Shown here: piece after piece, positions 1 to 8,844 of the stretch
Layout of the letters: each line of letters starts with the position of its first letter
How positions within the stretch are numbered: position 1 is the first letter of the stretch
The notes under the pieces: generated by a model
Databases searched by the model: none
What the model was told of the DNA's origin: nothing
What the model saw: only the letters and a program-made list of their open reading frames with translations
Assembly: GCF_028657195.3 (NCBI RefSeq)
Contig: NZ_JANCPR020000043.1
Location: forward strand, 1-64,000
Reading direction: 5' to 3'
Source of the DNA: Streptomyces iconiensis
GTDB taxonomy: Bacteria; Actinomycetota; Actinomycetes; Streptomycetales; Streptomycetaceae
Length of the DNA stretch: 64,000 bases
Position numbers and translations under genes: made by a program

Positions 1-193
1 CCCCGTTGGCCTCGCCGGCCGGGCGTCGGGGGGCTCCTCCCCCAGACTCCGTCCGGGGGGACCCCCACCCGGCAATCCCCCCGCCAAAAGGGGCTCCGCC
101 CCCTCTGGACTCCCCCGCCCGTATCGGCCCAAGCCCTGGAGTAAGAAGTCCGAGGGGGGCTAGTTCGAGGCCGACATGGGGGGTGGGGGTGGT

Positions 194-1180
194 TTAGGCG
201 ACTACTGGGAGGGCTGGGTGTTCGTGGGCTCTTAGCCAGTGGGCGTAGACGGGGCTGGACCAGGCGACCTCTTCGTAGGCTGAGCGCAGGTCGCGGAAGA
301 CGGCGTCGCTCTCGGGGAGCAGGGTGCGGCCTGCGCGGAAGCCTACGACCAGGCGGACGCCCAGGGGGTCGCCGCGCAGGGGGACGATGGCCATGCCGGG
401 GCGGGGTTGGGAGGTGGCCTGGCAGGGGGTGACTACTTCGCCGGCCGCCACCAGGTCGCCGGCGGACATGTAGTCGCCGTAGACGATGCGGGGGGCCACG
501 CCCGCGTGGGTGAAGACGCGGCGCAGGCCGTCCCAGTCGCCGTCGACGCTGGGGTCGACCATCCATTGTTCGTCGGCCAGTTCGGTGAGGCACACGTCGC
601 GTCCGGAGGTCGCTGCGGGGTGTCTGGCGGGTACGGCGACGAACTGGGGTTCGCGGTGTACGAGTACGCGGAGTTCTACGCCCTCGGGGACACGGAGGGG
701 TGAGCCCTCCACCTCGTGCACGTAGGCGGCGTCGAGCTGGTTGGCGGCGACCATGCGCAGGAGGGTGTGGGCCGATACGTCGGTCTGGAAGGTGATGTCG
801 GCTTCCGGGAGCCGCGCGTGGAGGCGGCGGAGCCAGCCGGGTACAGCCCTGCTGGCGGTGCTGCCGAGGCGTAGCCGTGCCTCTCCCCCGGCGGCACCGA
901 GGCCGGCTGCGTCCTTGGCCTCGGCTATGAGTTCGGTCATCTGCGTGACGATGGGGCGGGCGCGGGCGAGTACGGAGCGGCCCAGGAGTGTCGGCCTGCT
1001 TCCGGTGCGTTCGCGGGAGAAGAGCTGGCCACCGATGGCCTGCTCGATGCGCCGTAGCTGGGTGGTCAGGGACGGTTGCGTCATGCCCAGTTGGCGGGCC
1101 GCCTTGTGCACGCTGCCTGTATCGGCGATCGCGCACAGTGCACGAAGGTGCCTCACTTCGAGCTCCACAGGCCGGAGCAT
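194..1180 (-). CDS. snpR: LysR-family activator of the adjacent snapalysin gene
   Basis: A 328-residue LysR-type regulator. The N-terminal winged HTH (about residues 5-64) has the family pattern in which AARQLGMTQPSLTTQLRRIE forms the recognition region, followed by a periplasmic-binding-protein-like effector domain. The frame is open for 63 more codons upstream, but the ATG at 1180 lies just before the first HTH residues and fits family length. It is divergent from a snapalysin gene, an arrangement known in several streptomycetes where the LysR protein (SnpR/MprR) activates the protease. A perfect GGGGAT-N11-ATCCCC dyad lies between the two genes. Family and context are certain. The activator role and symbol rest on the conserved pairing. 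Confidence 0.88.
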   Translation of the reverse strand: MLRPVELEVRHLRALCAIADTGSVHKAARQLGMTQPSLTTQLRRIEQAIGGQLFSRERTGSRPTLLGRSVLARARPIVTQMTELIAEAKDAAGLGAAGGEARLRLGSTASRAVPGWLRRLHARLPEADITFQTDVSAHTLLRMVAANQLDAAYVHEVEGSPLRVPEGVELRVLVHREPQFVAVPARHPAATSGRDVCLTELADEQWMVDPSVDGDWDGLRRVFTHAGVAPRIVYGDYMSAGDLVAAGEVVTPCQATSQPRPGMAIVPLRGDPLGVRLVVGFRAGRTLLPESDAVFRDLRSAYEEVAWSSPVYAHWLRAHEHPALPVVA

Positions 1181-1253
1181 AACGGCGGCGTCGCACGTCA
1201 CACCAGATGTCCCGGGGGCAGCCTTACGGGGTGTGAACGCCCCTGCGGCATCG

Positions 1254-1276
1254 GGGGATTGAGCCGTCCTATCCCC
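1254..1276. promoter_or_regulatory. LysR operator, perfect T-N11-A dyad
   Basis: GGGGAT (1254-1259), eleven bases, then ATCCCC (1271-1276). The arms are exact reverse complements and the inner bases give the canonical LysR T-N11-A spacing. The site is 74 bp from the regulator start and about 135 bp from the protease start, the expected place for an activator that also autoregulates. A TTGGCA at 1279-1284 follows directly and could be a -35 element, but no convincing -10 is visible. Confidence 0.7.
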
Positions 1277-1410
1277 AGTTGGCATCATCACGGGCCGCGC
1301 GGTCTCGAACAGACTCTCCGTCAGCAGGAAACCGTCCGGAGGGACCGGTACCGCCCCCCACTCCCACAACCTGTGCGGTGCCGGTCCCTCGGAACATGAG
1401 GAGACCCCCC

Positions 1411-2070
1411 ATGAGATACCGCAGAGCGGCTCTTTCGGCGACGGTCGGCCTGGGCCTGACCGTGGGCCTGGGCCTCGGTGCCGTGCCGGCGACGGCTGCG
1501 CCGGACAGCCACGACACCACCCCCCGCAGCACGACGCAGGGTTACACAGGCGAGAACCAGAAGAACAACGAGGCGTTCTTCAAGGCCGTCGTCAAGGCCG
1601 CGATGAAGAAGCAGGCGGAGAAGCCCGGCATCCAGCAGGTGACCGTCAACTACCGTGCGAGCAGCGCGCCGACGTTCCGCAGCCAGATAGCCAACAGCAC
1701 CTCGGTCTGGAACTCGTCGGTCCAGAACGTCAAGCTCGCCGAGGGCGCCGGAGCGACCTTCGACTACCGCGAGGGCAACGACCCGCGCGGTTCGTACGCG
1801 TCGACCGACGGACACGGACGCGGCTACATCTTCCTCGACTACGCGCAGAACCAGCGCTACAGCTCCAACCGCGTGGTCGCGCACGAGACAGGGCACGTGC
1901 TTGGGCTGCCCGACCACTACTCGGGCCCGTGCTCCGAGCTGATGTCGGGTGGCGGACCCGGCACTTCCTGCACCAACGACAGGCCGAACGCGGCCGAGCG
2001 CTCACGGGTCGAACAGCTGTGGGCCAACGGTGTGGCGAGCGTTCTGATGGAGCGTGCCACCTTCGGCTGA
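1411..2070 (+). CDS. snpA: Snapalysin, secreted small neutral zinc metalloprotease (M7)
   Basis: A 219-residue preproprotease. A Sec signal peptide (MRYRRAALSATVG... to an Ala-x-Ala site near residue 30) precedes a short propeptide and the catalytic domain. HETGHVLGLPDHYSG carries the HExxHxxGxxD zinc motif of family M7, in which Asp is the third ligand, followed by the conserved SELMSGG turn. Two pairs of Cys in SGPCSEL and GTSCTND suit the single disulfide of snapalysin. The ATG at 1411 is preceded by a GAGGAG ribosome site; the frame upstream lacks protein character. The enzyme degrades extracellular protein, with a known preference for aromatic residues in the family. It is divergent from its LysR regulator. 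Confidence 0.95.
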   Translation: MRYRRAALSATVGLGLTVGLGLGAVPATAAPDSHDTTPRSTTQGYTGENQKNNEAFFKAVVKAAMKKQAEKPGIQQVTVNYRASSAPTFRSQIANSTSVWNSSVQNVKLAEGAGATFDYREGNDPRGSYASTDGHGRGYIFLDYAQNQRYSSNRVVAHETGHVLGLPDHYSGPCSELMSGGGPGTSCTNDRPNAAERSRVEQLWANGVASVLMERATFG

Positions 2071-2147
2071 CCCCCGGGTACGGCCTCCTTCCCCGCTTCC
2101 CCGCAGGCCGTACCTCTCCGAGGACGGGCGTCAATGCCTGACCCATA

Positions 2148-2182
2148 CGTCGGCCCCCCGGCTCCCGACCGGGGGGCCGACG
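2148..2182. terminator. Bidirectional terminator hairpin
   Basis: A perfect 14-bp GC-rich stem (2148-2161 with 2169-2182) and 7-nt loop between the convergent snapalysin and aminopeptidase genes. No long T tract, as usual in this genus. Confidence 0.75.
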
Positions 2183-2197
2183 CACGCGCGTACCGGC

Positions 2198-4768
2198 TCA
2201 GCGTGCGCCGGCCGCCTCGTCGGCCGCCTGCGCGTTCAGTGCGCGTTCCACTCCGGCCCGCGACTCGGTGACCAGGCGGCGCAGCGCCGCGCTGGGCTCG
2301 GCCGAGGCGAGCCAGGCGTCGGTGGCCTCCAGCGTCGCGCGGGAGACCTGGAGCGTGGGGTAGAGGCCGATGACGATCTGCTGCGCCATCTCGTGGCTGC
2401 GCTGCTCCCACGCGTCCTTGACGACGGCGAAGTACCGCTCGGTGTACGGGGCGAGCAGCTCGCGCTGGTCGGTCTGGAGGAAGCCGCCGATGACGGCCTC
2501 CTGGATGGCGTTGGGCAGGGTGTCGTTCTCCACCACGGCGGTCCACGCCTCGGCCTTGGCCTCGGGGGTCGGGCGCGCGGCGCGGGCCGAGGCGGCGTGC
2601 CGCTCGCCGGCCGAGGTCGCGTCCTTCTCCAGTTCGGCGGCGATCTCCGTCTCGCCCGCGCGTCCGGCGGCGGCGAGCCGGTGGAGGAGCGACCAGCGCA
2701 TCTCGGTGTCGATGGTGAGGCCCTCGACGGACCGGCTGCCGTCGAGCAGCCCCGCGAGCAGGTCGAGCTGTTCGTCGGTGCGGGCAGCGGCGGCGACGGT
2801 GCGGGCCCAGGCGAGCTGGTGGTCGCTGCCGGGGTGCGCGGCGCGCAGGTGGTCGAGCGCGGCCTGGGCCCAGCGGGTGAGCCCCGTCTCGCGCCAGGCC
2901 GGCGCGGCGTACAGGTCGAGTGCGAGCTTGACCTGCCGCTGGACGGACTGGACGACGCCGATGTCCGACTCCTTGCCGACACCGGAGAGGGCGAGGTCGA
3001 GGTAGTCGCGTGCGGGCAGTTCGCCGTCGCGGGTCATGTCCCAGGCGGAGGCCCAGCACAGGGCGCGGGGCAGGGACTCGGCGAAGTCGCCGAGGTGCTG
3101 GGTGACGGTGGCGAGGGACTCGGCGTCGAGGCGGACCTTGGCGTAGGAGAGGTCGCCGTCGTTCAGGAGCAGCACGGCGGGGCGCTTGCGGCCCTCGGGC
3201 AGCGGCACCTCTGTCCGTTCCCCGTCCACGTCCAGTTCGACGGTGTCGGTGCGCAGCAGCTTGCCGTCGACCAGGTCGTAGAAGCCGACACCCAGGCGGT
3301 GCGGGCGCAGTGTGGGTGCGCCCCTGGCCCCGGCCGGCAGCGCGGGGGCCTCCTGGCGGACGGCGAGGGAGGTGAGGGTGCCGTCGTCAGCGGTGGTGAT
3401 CTCGGGGCGCAGCGTGTTGATGCCCGCGGTCTCCAGCCACGCCTTCGACCAGGTCGTCAGGTCGCGGCCCGAGGTCTCCTCCAGGGCGCCCAGGAGGTCT
3501 TCGAGGCGGGTGTTGCCCCAGGCGTGGCGCTTGAAGTAGGCCCGTACGCCCTGGAAGAACTCCTCCATGCCGACGTAGGCGACGAGCTGCTTGAGTACGG
3601 AGGCGCCCTTGGCGTAGGTGATGCCGTCGAAGTTGACCAGCACGTCGTCCAGGTCGCGGATGTCGGCCATGATCGGGTGGGTGGAGGGGAGCTGGTCCTG
3701 CCGGTAGGCCCAGGTCTTCATCTGGTTGGCGAAGCTGGTGAAGGCGTCGGGCCAGCGGCTGCCCGGCGCGTACGCCTGGCAGGCGATGGAGGTGTAGGTG
3801 GCGAACGACTCGTTCAGCCACAGGTCGTTCCACCACTCCATGGTGACCAGGTCGCCGAACCACATGTGGGCCAGCTCGTGGAGGATGGTCTCGGCGCGGC
3901 TCTCGTAGGCGGCCTCGGTGACCTTGGAGCGGAACACGTACTGGTCGCGGATGGTGACGGCGCCCGCGTTCTCCATCGCGCCCGCGTTGAACTCGGGCAC
4001 GAAGAGCTGGTCGTACTTCGCGAAGGGGTACGGGTAGTCGAACTTCTCCTGGAACCAGTCGAAGCCCTGCCGGGTGACGGCGAAGATCGCGTCGGCGTCG
4101 AGGTACTCGGCGAGCGAGGGGCGGCAGTAGATGCCCAGCGGCACGCTGCGGCCCTCGCCCTCCCAGCTGCTGTGCACCGCGTGGTACGGGCCCGCGACGA
4201 TCGCGGTGATGTAGCTGGAGATACGGGGCGTGGCCTCGAAGCGCCAGGTGTTGTCGCTGGGCTCGGGGCTCGGGGAGTTGGAGATCACCGTCCAGCCCTC
4301 GGGTGCCTCCACGGTGAACTGGAAGGCCGCCTTCAGGTCGGGCTGCTCGAAGCTGGCGAAGACGCGGCGCGCGTCGGGGACCTCGAACTGCGTGTAGAGG
4401 TACGCCTGGTCGTCCACGGGGTCGACGAAGCGGTGCAGGCCCTCGCCCGTGTTGGTGTAGGCGCAGTCGGCGACGACGCGCAGCTCGTTGCGGCCCTCCA
4501 CAAGCCCTTCAAGGGTGATGCGGGAGTCGGCGAAGACGACGGCGGGGTCACGGGACTCACCGTTGAGTGTGATCTCGCGCACGGTCGGCGCGACGAGGTC
4601 GATGAACGTGTCACCGGGCTCGGCCGCGTCGAAGCGGACCGTGGTGGCCGACCGGAAAGTGCCCCCGTCCTGTGCCCCGCTCAGATCCAGCTCGATCTCG
4701 TACGAGTCCACATTGAGCAGCCGTGCCCGCTCCTGGGCCTCTTCGCGCGTCAGATTTGTGCCAGGCAC
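2198..4768 (-). CDS. pepN: Aminopeptidase N (M1 zinc metallopeptidase)
   Basis: An 856-residue cytoplasmic aminopeptidase that removes N-terminal residues from peptides. It shows the M1 exopeptidase motif GAMEN near residue 264, the zinc motif HELAH near 296, the third ligand Glu in WLNESFA about 18 residues on, and an ERAP1-like helical C-terminal domain. The frame runs to an ATG at 4840 and another at 4819. The GTG at 4768 was chosen because GGGGAG lies 9 bases upstream and VPGTNLTREEAQ is the usual start of Streptomyces PepN. The gene is convergent with snpA across a hairpin and transcribed alone. Confidence 0.95.
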   Translation of the reverse strand: MPGTNLTREEAQERARLLNVDSYEIELDLSGAQDGGTFRSATTVRFDAAEPGDTFIDLVAPTVREITLNGESRDPAVVFADSRITLEGLVEGRNELRVVADCAYTNTGEGLHRFVDPVDDQAYLYTQFEVPDARRVFASFEQPDLKAAFQFTVEAPEGWTVISNSPSPEPSDNTWRFEATPRISSYITAIVAGPYHAVHSSWEGEGRSVPLGIYCRPSLAEYLDADAIFAVTRQGFDWFQEKFDYPYPFAKYDQLFVPEFNAGAMENAGAVTIRDQYVFRSKVTEAAYESRAETILHELAHMWFGDLVTMEWWNDLWLNESFATYTSIACQAYAPGSRWPDAFTSFANQMKTWAYRQDQLPSTHPIMADIRDLDDVLVNFDGITYAKGASVLKQLVAYVGMEEFFQGVRAYFKRHAWGNTRLEDLLGALEETSGRDLTTWSKAWLETAGINTLRPEITTADDGTLTSLAVRQEAPALPAGARGAPTLRPHRLGVGFYDLVDGKLLRTDTVELDVDGERTEVPLPEGRKRPAVLLLNDGDLSYAKVRLDAESLATVTQHLGDFAESLPRALCWASAWDMTRDGELPARDYLDLALSGVGKESDIGVVQSVQRQVKLALDLYAAPAWRETGLTRWAQAALDHLRAAHPGSDHQLAWARTVAAAARTDEQLDLLAGLLDGSRSVEGLTIDTEMRWSLLHRLAAAGRAGETEIAAELEKDATSAGERHAASARAARPTPEAKAEAWTAVVENDTLPNAIQEAVIGGFLQTDQRELLAPYTERYFAVVKDAWEQRSHEMAQQIVIGLYPTLQVSRATLEATDAWLASAEPSAALRRLVTESRAGVERALNAQAADEAAGAR

Positions 4769-4943
4769 TGTGGTGATCTCCCCACTCTCGCGGATCTCGA
4801 AGTGTTGTGTCGCAGCCATACTTCCACGCGGTTGCGCCACCCGGCGGCGGGCGTTCCCGCGCTGTTCAGGCAGGGGTCATCCGGGTTGCCAATGCACTCG
4901 GGAGGAGGGGGCTCCGCCCCTCTGTTCCCACCCGGGAGACCGT

Positions 4944-6779
4944 ATGTCCCGCAGCTGCCGCTCGCTGTTCCCCGACTCCCCCGCCTCTCCCACCTCACCC
5001 GAGGGCTCCCCAGAAGGCTCCCTCGAAGCCCCCGCCGACTCCACCGCCGAGCCCGGCGCCGAGTCCACCGCCGGTGAGTCCGCCGCTCCCCCGCCTCCGG
5101 GGAGGACGTGGTACGGGCGCCGCAGGATGCTCGGGCTCGCCGGTACGGCGGGTGCCGCCGCCGCCTTCGGCCTCGTGGGTGCTCCGCGCAGTGCCCCGGC
5201 GCGTGAGCGCGTCCGGGCCAGGACCCCGCGCGTCGCCGCACACGGGCCGGCCACGGTGGGCCCGCCGGATTCCGGGACCACCCTCACGCAGGTGGCGACG
5301 CCCTCGGGCGACGGACCGTACCGGCGACTGGTGACGGGGCCCGGCTGGGCCCGCGTGGTGCGGACGGAGCTGGCGGACGCCGGGCGGCACCGTGCCGGAC
5401 GCCGGGTACCGCTGGCCGCCTTCGTCCAGTTCACCGACATGCATCTGGTGGATGTGCAGCACCCGTTGCGCTACGAGTACCTGCGTGCTCAGACGTCGAG
5501 CGCGTGGCGTCCGCAGGAGGCGCTGTCCGTGGCCGGCGCCGTCTCCCTCGTCGAGCGGGTCAACGCGCTCGCCGGAGGGCCCGCCACAGGTGCGCCGCTG
5601 GCCTGTGTGGTGACCACGGGGGACAACACCGACAACAACTCCCGCGCCGAACTCGACTGGTTCCTCCGCGTGATGAGCGGAGGCCGCATCACCCCGAACA
5701 CGGGCGACCCGCGACTGTACGAGGGCGTACAGGACAGCGGAATGGCCGACTACTGGCAGCCCGATTCGGATCTGCGCGACACCGACAAGGCCGTCGGCTT
5801 TCCCCGTATGGAGGGCTACTTGCGCGCGGCGACCAGCCGGGTGACCAGTCCGGGCCTCGCACTGCCCTGGTACGTGACGATCGGCAACCACGATCTGCTG
5901 CCCGGTGGCTGCTTCGCCGCGGGGTCGTCCGGCGGCTTCTTCGCGGACTTCGCGACGGGCGGCAAGAAGCTGATGCGCCTGCCCGAAGCCGCGGGAGCGC
6001 GCCTGTGGCACGCCGTCCAGAAGGGCCTGGACCCCAGGGGCGTGCGCTTCGAGGAGCTGCTGCGCACACAGCGCCGCCACATGCGCGAGGTCACACCGGA
6101 CGCGGCACGGGCGCCGTTCACCGCGCGGGAGTACGTACGGGCGCTGTCCGACCCCGCCGTACGGGGGCGGGGGCCGACCGGGCACGGGTACACGGAGGAG
6201 CACGCCGACAGCGGCGCGGCCGACCGGCTGTACTACGCGTTCCGGATCTCCGACGAGGTGAGGGGCTTCAGCCTGGACAGCACGCGCCGGGACGGGCACT
6301 ACGTGGGCCGGATCGGTGACGCGCAACTGGACTGGCTGGAGGACCAGTTGCGGCGCGAGAAGGACACGTACGCGATCGTCTTCAGCCACCACACCAGCAC
6401 CACGACCCCCGAGGGCGGCGCCCGTCTGCTGGAGCTGCTGGACCGCACCCCGCACGCGGTGGCCTGGGTCAACGGGCACAGCCACCGCAACAGGGTCACC
6501 CCGCACGGCACCTTCTGGGAGATCAGCACCGCCTCGCACATCGACTTCCCCCAACTGGCGCGCGCGGTCGAGCTGGTGGACAACAAGGACGGCACGCTCT
6601 CGCTGTTCACCACGCTCCTGGAGTCGGCCGCTCCGCACGCGACCGACTTCACCGACCTGTCCCAGACCGGGCTTGCCGCGCTCTACAGGGAGCTGGCCTT
6701 CAACGCGCCGGGCGCCCGCGAGGACCTGGCGGGCGGGTCCGCCGACCGGAACACCGAACTGCTGCTGCGCAAGCCATGA
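4944..6779 (+). CDS. Tat-exported metallophosphoesterase (TIGR03767-like)
   Basis: A 611-residue calcineurin-like phosphoesterase. A long Ser/Pro/Glu-rich N-terminus precedes a twin-arginine signal (RRRMLGL near residue 59) and a hydrophobic Ala/Gly segment. The metal-binding blocks are in order: FTDMHLVD near 164, TTGDNTDNN near 225, GNHD near 313, FSHHTS near 480 and NGHSHRN near 509. A large insertion between the GD and GNH blocks is typical of the TIGR03767 group. The substrate is unknown. ATG at 4944 has GGGAG upstream. The stop is separated from the convergent LysR stop by a single base, with no room for a terminator. Confidence 0.88.
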   Translation: MSRSCRSLFPDSPASPTSPEGSPEGSLEAPADSTAEPGAESTAGESAAPPPPGRTWYGRRRMLGLAGTAGAAAAFGLVGAPRSAPARERVRARTPRVAAHGPATVGPPDSGTTLTQVATPSGDGPYRRLVTGPGWARVVRTELADAGRHRAGRRVPLAAFVQFTDMHLVDVQHPLRYEYLRAQTSSAWRPQEALSVAGAVSLVERVNALAGGPATGAPLACVVTTGDNTDNNSRAELDWFLRVMSGGRITPNTGDPRLYEGVQDSGMADYWQPDSDLRDTDKAVGFPRMEGYLRAATSRVTSPGLALPWYVTIGNHDLLPGGCFAAGSSGGFFADFATGGKKLMRLPEAAGARLWHAVQKGLDPRGVRFEELLRTQRRHMREVTPDAARAPFTAREYVRALSDPAVRGRGPTGHGYTEEHADSGAADRLYYAFRISDEVRGFSLDSTRRDGHYVGRIGDAQLDWLEDQLRREKDTYAIVFSHHTSTTTPEGGARLLELLDRTPHAVAWVNGHSHRNRVTPHGTFWEISTASHIDFPQLARAVELVDNKDGTLSLFTTLLESAAPHATDFTDLSQTGLAALYRELAFNAPGAREDLAGGSADRNTELLLRKP

Positions 6780-6780
6780 C

Positions 6781-7719
6781 TCAGCCGGCGGCGTCCGGCC
6801 CGGCCGCCCCGCCCCTCGGGTCCGACCCGTCCGCCACGTCCGCCAGGAGGGCCGCCACGCACGCGCGCACGGACGGGCTGTCCGCGTGCGCGCGCCAGGC
6901 GGCCCGCACCTCCCGGCGCAGGGCGGGGCGTACGGGCACGAAGCGCACTCCGGGAGGGCAGAGGCGCTGCGCCATCTCCGGCACCAGCGCCGCGGTCAGA
7001 CCGCGGGCCACGAAGGCGAGCTGGGTGGCGTACTCGGTCACGGTGTAGCGCACCTGCGGCTCCAGGCCGCGCACGCGCAGCGCCTGGACAAGCGCCTCGT
7101 ACGGCTCGGTGCCGGCCGGGCAGCTGGCCCAGACGGCTCCGTCCAGCTCGGACAGGTCCAGCCAGGGCCGCCCGGCGAGGGGGTGGTCCTCAGCGAGCGC
7201 CACATGCACGTCCTCGACGGCGAGGGTCCTCAGATGCAGACCCTCGGGCAGGGGCATGGGGCGACTGTGCCAGCTCTCGATGAGCAGCAGGTCCAGCTCG
7301 CCGCGCAGCAGCAGGGGCACCATGTCGACGGCCTCGCCGTCCACGACCGTGACGGTGAGCCGGGGATGTGCCCGGGTGAGCCCGGCCAGCACGTCGGGGA
7401 GCAGGGCACGCAGGGAGCTGCCGACCCCGCCCAGTCGGAGGGGGCCGAGGATCTCGTCGCCGAGGTCGGCCAGATCGGACTCGGCCTCAGCGAGCTGACC
7501 GACGACACGCGCCGCGTGCCCGGCCAGGACGCGCCCCGCGTGGGTGAGGCGGACGCCCCTGCCGTGCGGCTCCAGCAGCGTGTGCCCCGACTCGCGCTCC
7601 AGCTTGGCGAGTTGCTGGGACACGCCGGACGGGGTGATGTGCAGGGCGCTCGCGGCGCGCGCGAGGGATCCGTGTACGGCGACCGCGTCCAGGGCGCGGA
7701 GCCTCTCCAGGCTGAACAC
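6781..7719 (-). CDS. LysR-family regulator, divergent from an EamA exporter
   Basis: A 312-residue LysR regulator if it starts at the GTG at 7719; an ATG at 7764 would add 15 residues, and neither start has a strong ribosome site. The HTH contains SLARAASALHITPSGVSQQLAKLE, and the rest is a LysR substrate-binding domain. It is divergent from a DMT-type exporter gene 91 bp away. LysR/EamA pairs of this kind usually control efflux of an amino acid or metabolite, so this is probably the exporter regulator; the inducer cannot be told. A dyad, GTGCC-AGCA-GGCAC, lies at 7787-7800 in the shared intergenic region. Confidence 0.88.
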   Translation of the reverse strand: MFSLERLRALDAVAVHGSLARAASALHITPSGVSQQLAKLERESGHTLLEPHGRGVRLTHAGRVLAGHAARVVGQLAEAESDLADLGDEILGPLRLGGVGSSLRALLPDVLAGLTRAHPRLTVTVVDGEAVDMVPLLLRGELDLLLIESWHSRPMPLPEGLHLRTLAVEDVHVALAEDHPLAGRPWLDLSELDGAVWASCPAGTEPYEALVQALRVRGLEPQVRYTVTEYATQLAFVARGLTAALVPEMAQRLCPPGVRFVPVRPALRREVRAAWRAHADSPSVRACVAALLADVADGSDPRGGAAGPDAAG

Positions 7720-7786
7720 ACGAAAGAGGTTAACTCGACAGCAGCGCTCATCAGTACCGGACATAAATCGTCGCTTTTGCTTGTGA

Positions 7787-7800
7787 GTGCCAGCAGGCAC
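7787..7800. promoter_or_regulatory. Short dyad in a divergent LysR/EamA promoter region
   Basis: GTGCC-AGCA-GGCAC, five paired bases each side of four. It lies between the LysR and exporter starts but lacks the T-N11-A spacing, so assignment as an operator is weak. Confidence 0.3.
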
Positions 7801-7810
7801 AGTGGCGGGC

Positions 7811-8833
7811 ATGACCACAGAGGGAGCGGAGGCAGGCGGCAAGGTGACGGTTCCGCCGGGCAGCGGACCCGCACACGGCACACCACACGCACGACCCGGA
7901 AACGGCGAGGGCGGCCCGCGCGGCGGACGCAGCAGGCAGCACCAGCAGCGTGAACACCGCGAAAGCCGCACACAGCGCAGCCCCGTCGCGCTGGCCGTGA
8001 TGGGTTCCGCCTGCATCTCGGCCTCGGCGATGTTCGTGAAGCTGTCGGGGGTCGACGCGGGCACGGCGGCCTTCCTGCGCTGCGTACTCGCGCTGCTGGC
8101 GCTGCTGCCCTTCGCGCTGGTGGAGCTGCGCAGATACGGCCCGCGCCCGTTCCGCTTCCAGATGCTGGACCTCGCGGCCGGCGCGCTGCTCGGGATCGAC
8201 TTCGTCTTCTGGGCGCAGAGCATCCACGACGTCGGCTCGTCCATCGCCACGGTGCTGCTGAACCTCCAGATCGCCGTCTTCCCGCTGCTGGCCCTCCTGT
8301 TCGGGCGCACCCGCCCCGGCAAGCGCTACTGGCGCACACTGCCCGTGATGGTCCTCGGCGTCGCCCTCGCCAGCGGTGCGCTCGGCAGCCCCGAGCCGGG
8401 CAGCAGCCCGGTCTCCGGCGTCCTGTACGGCGCCGTGGCAGGCGTGGCCTTCGCCGGCTACCTCTTCCTCACCCGGCTCGGCGCGGGACACGCGCACACC
8501 GTGCATCCCGTATGCGTCTCCACGCTGGCCGCCGGGGTGACCTCCGGCATCCTCGGCTCGCTGTGGACGGGGATCGATCCGGCGCCCGGCTGGGGCCCGT
8601 TGGGCTGGCTCGCGATCATGGCACTGTTCGGGCAGGTGTTCGCGCTCATCCTCATAGGACCCGCGCTGGCCCGCCTGGCACCCGTGACGAGCGCGGCGCT
8701 GCTGCTGCTCCAGCCGGTGCTGGCCATCGGCCTCGGTGTCGTTTTCCTTGGCGAACGGCCCACCGTGACCCAGTTCGCCGGATGCGCCCTTGTCATCCTC
8801 GCGGTTTGGCACTCCAGCAGGAGTGATCACTAA
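7811..8833 (+). CDS. EamA-family (DMT) transporter
   Basis: A 340-residue membrane protein with two EamA repeats and about ten transmembrane helices after a roughly 55-residue hydrophilic, Gly/Arg/Gln-rich N-terminus. Hydrophobic helices start at SPVALAVMGSACISASAMF and end near FAGCALVILAVWH. The family exports amino acids and small metabolites. ATG at 7811 was chosen; a GTG at 7787 in the same frame would add eight residues. The divergent LysR gene is its likely regulator. The next gene begins 11 bases after this stop and may be cotranscribed. Confidence 0.88.
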   Translation: MTTEGAEAGGKVTVPPGSGPAHGTPHARPGNGEGGPRGGRSRQHQQREHRESRTQRSPVALAVMGSACISASAMFVKLSGVDAGTAAFLRCVLALLALLPFALVELRRYGPRPFRFQMLDLAAGALLGIDFVFWAQSIHDVGSSIATVLLNLQIAVFPLLALLFGRTRPGKRYWRTLPVMVLGVALASGALGSPEPGSSPVSGVLYGAVAGVAFAGYLFLTRLGAGHAHTVHPVCVSTLAAGVTSGILGSLWTGIDPAPGWGPLGWLAIMALFGQVFALILIGPALARLAPVTSAALLLLQPVLAIGLGVVFLGERPTVTQFAGCALVILAVWHSSRSDH

Positions 8834-8844
8834 AGTTACGGTCC

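Noticed and set aside
1..193. 63-codon rightward frame at the left edge
   Set aside because: Pro/Arg-rich composition typical of noncoding GC-rich DNA; no ribosome site. The stretch holds no feature I can support.
1917..3059. 380-codon leftward frame overlapping pepN
   Set aside because: Arg/Pro/Gly-rich alternative frame of pepN; no ribosome site or motifs.
2054..5077. 1007-codon rightward frame opposite pepN
   Set aside because: Antisense shadow of a clear M1 peptidase; composition is that of a mirrored high-G+C gene (Val/Gly/Leu/Glu-rich) with no domains.
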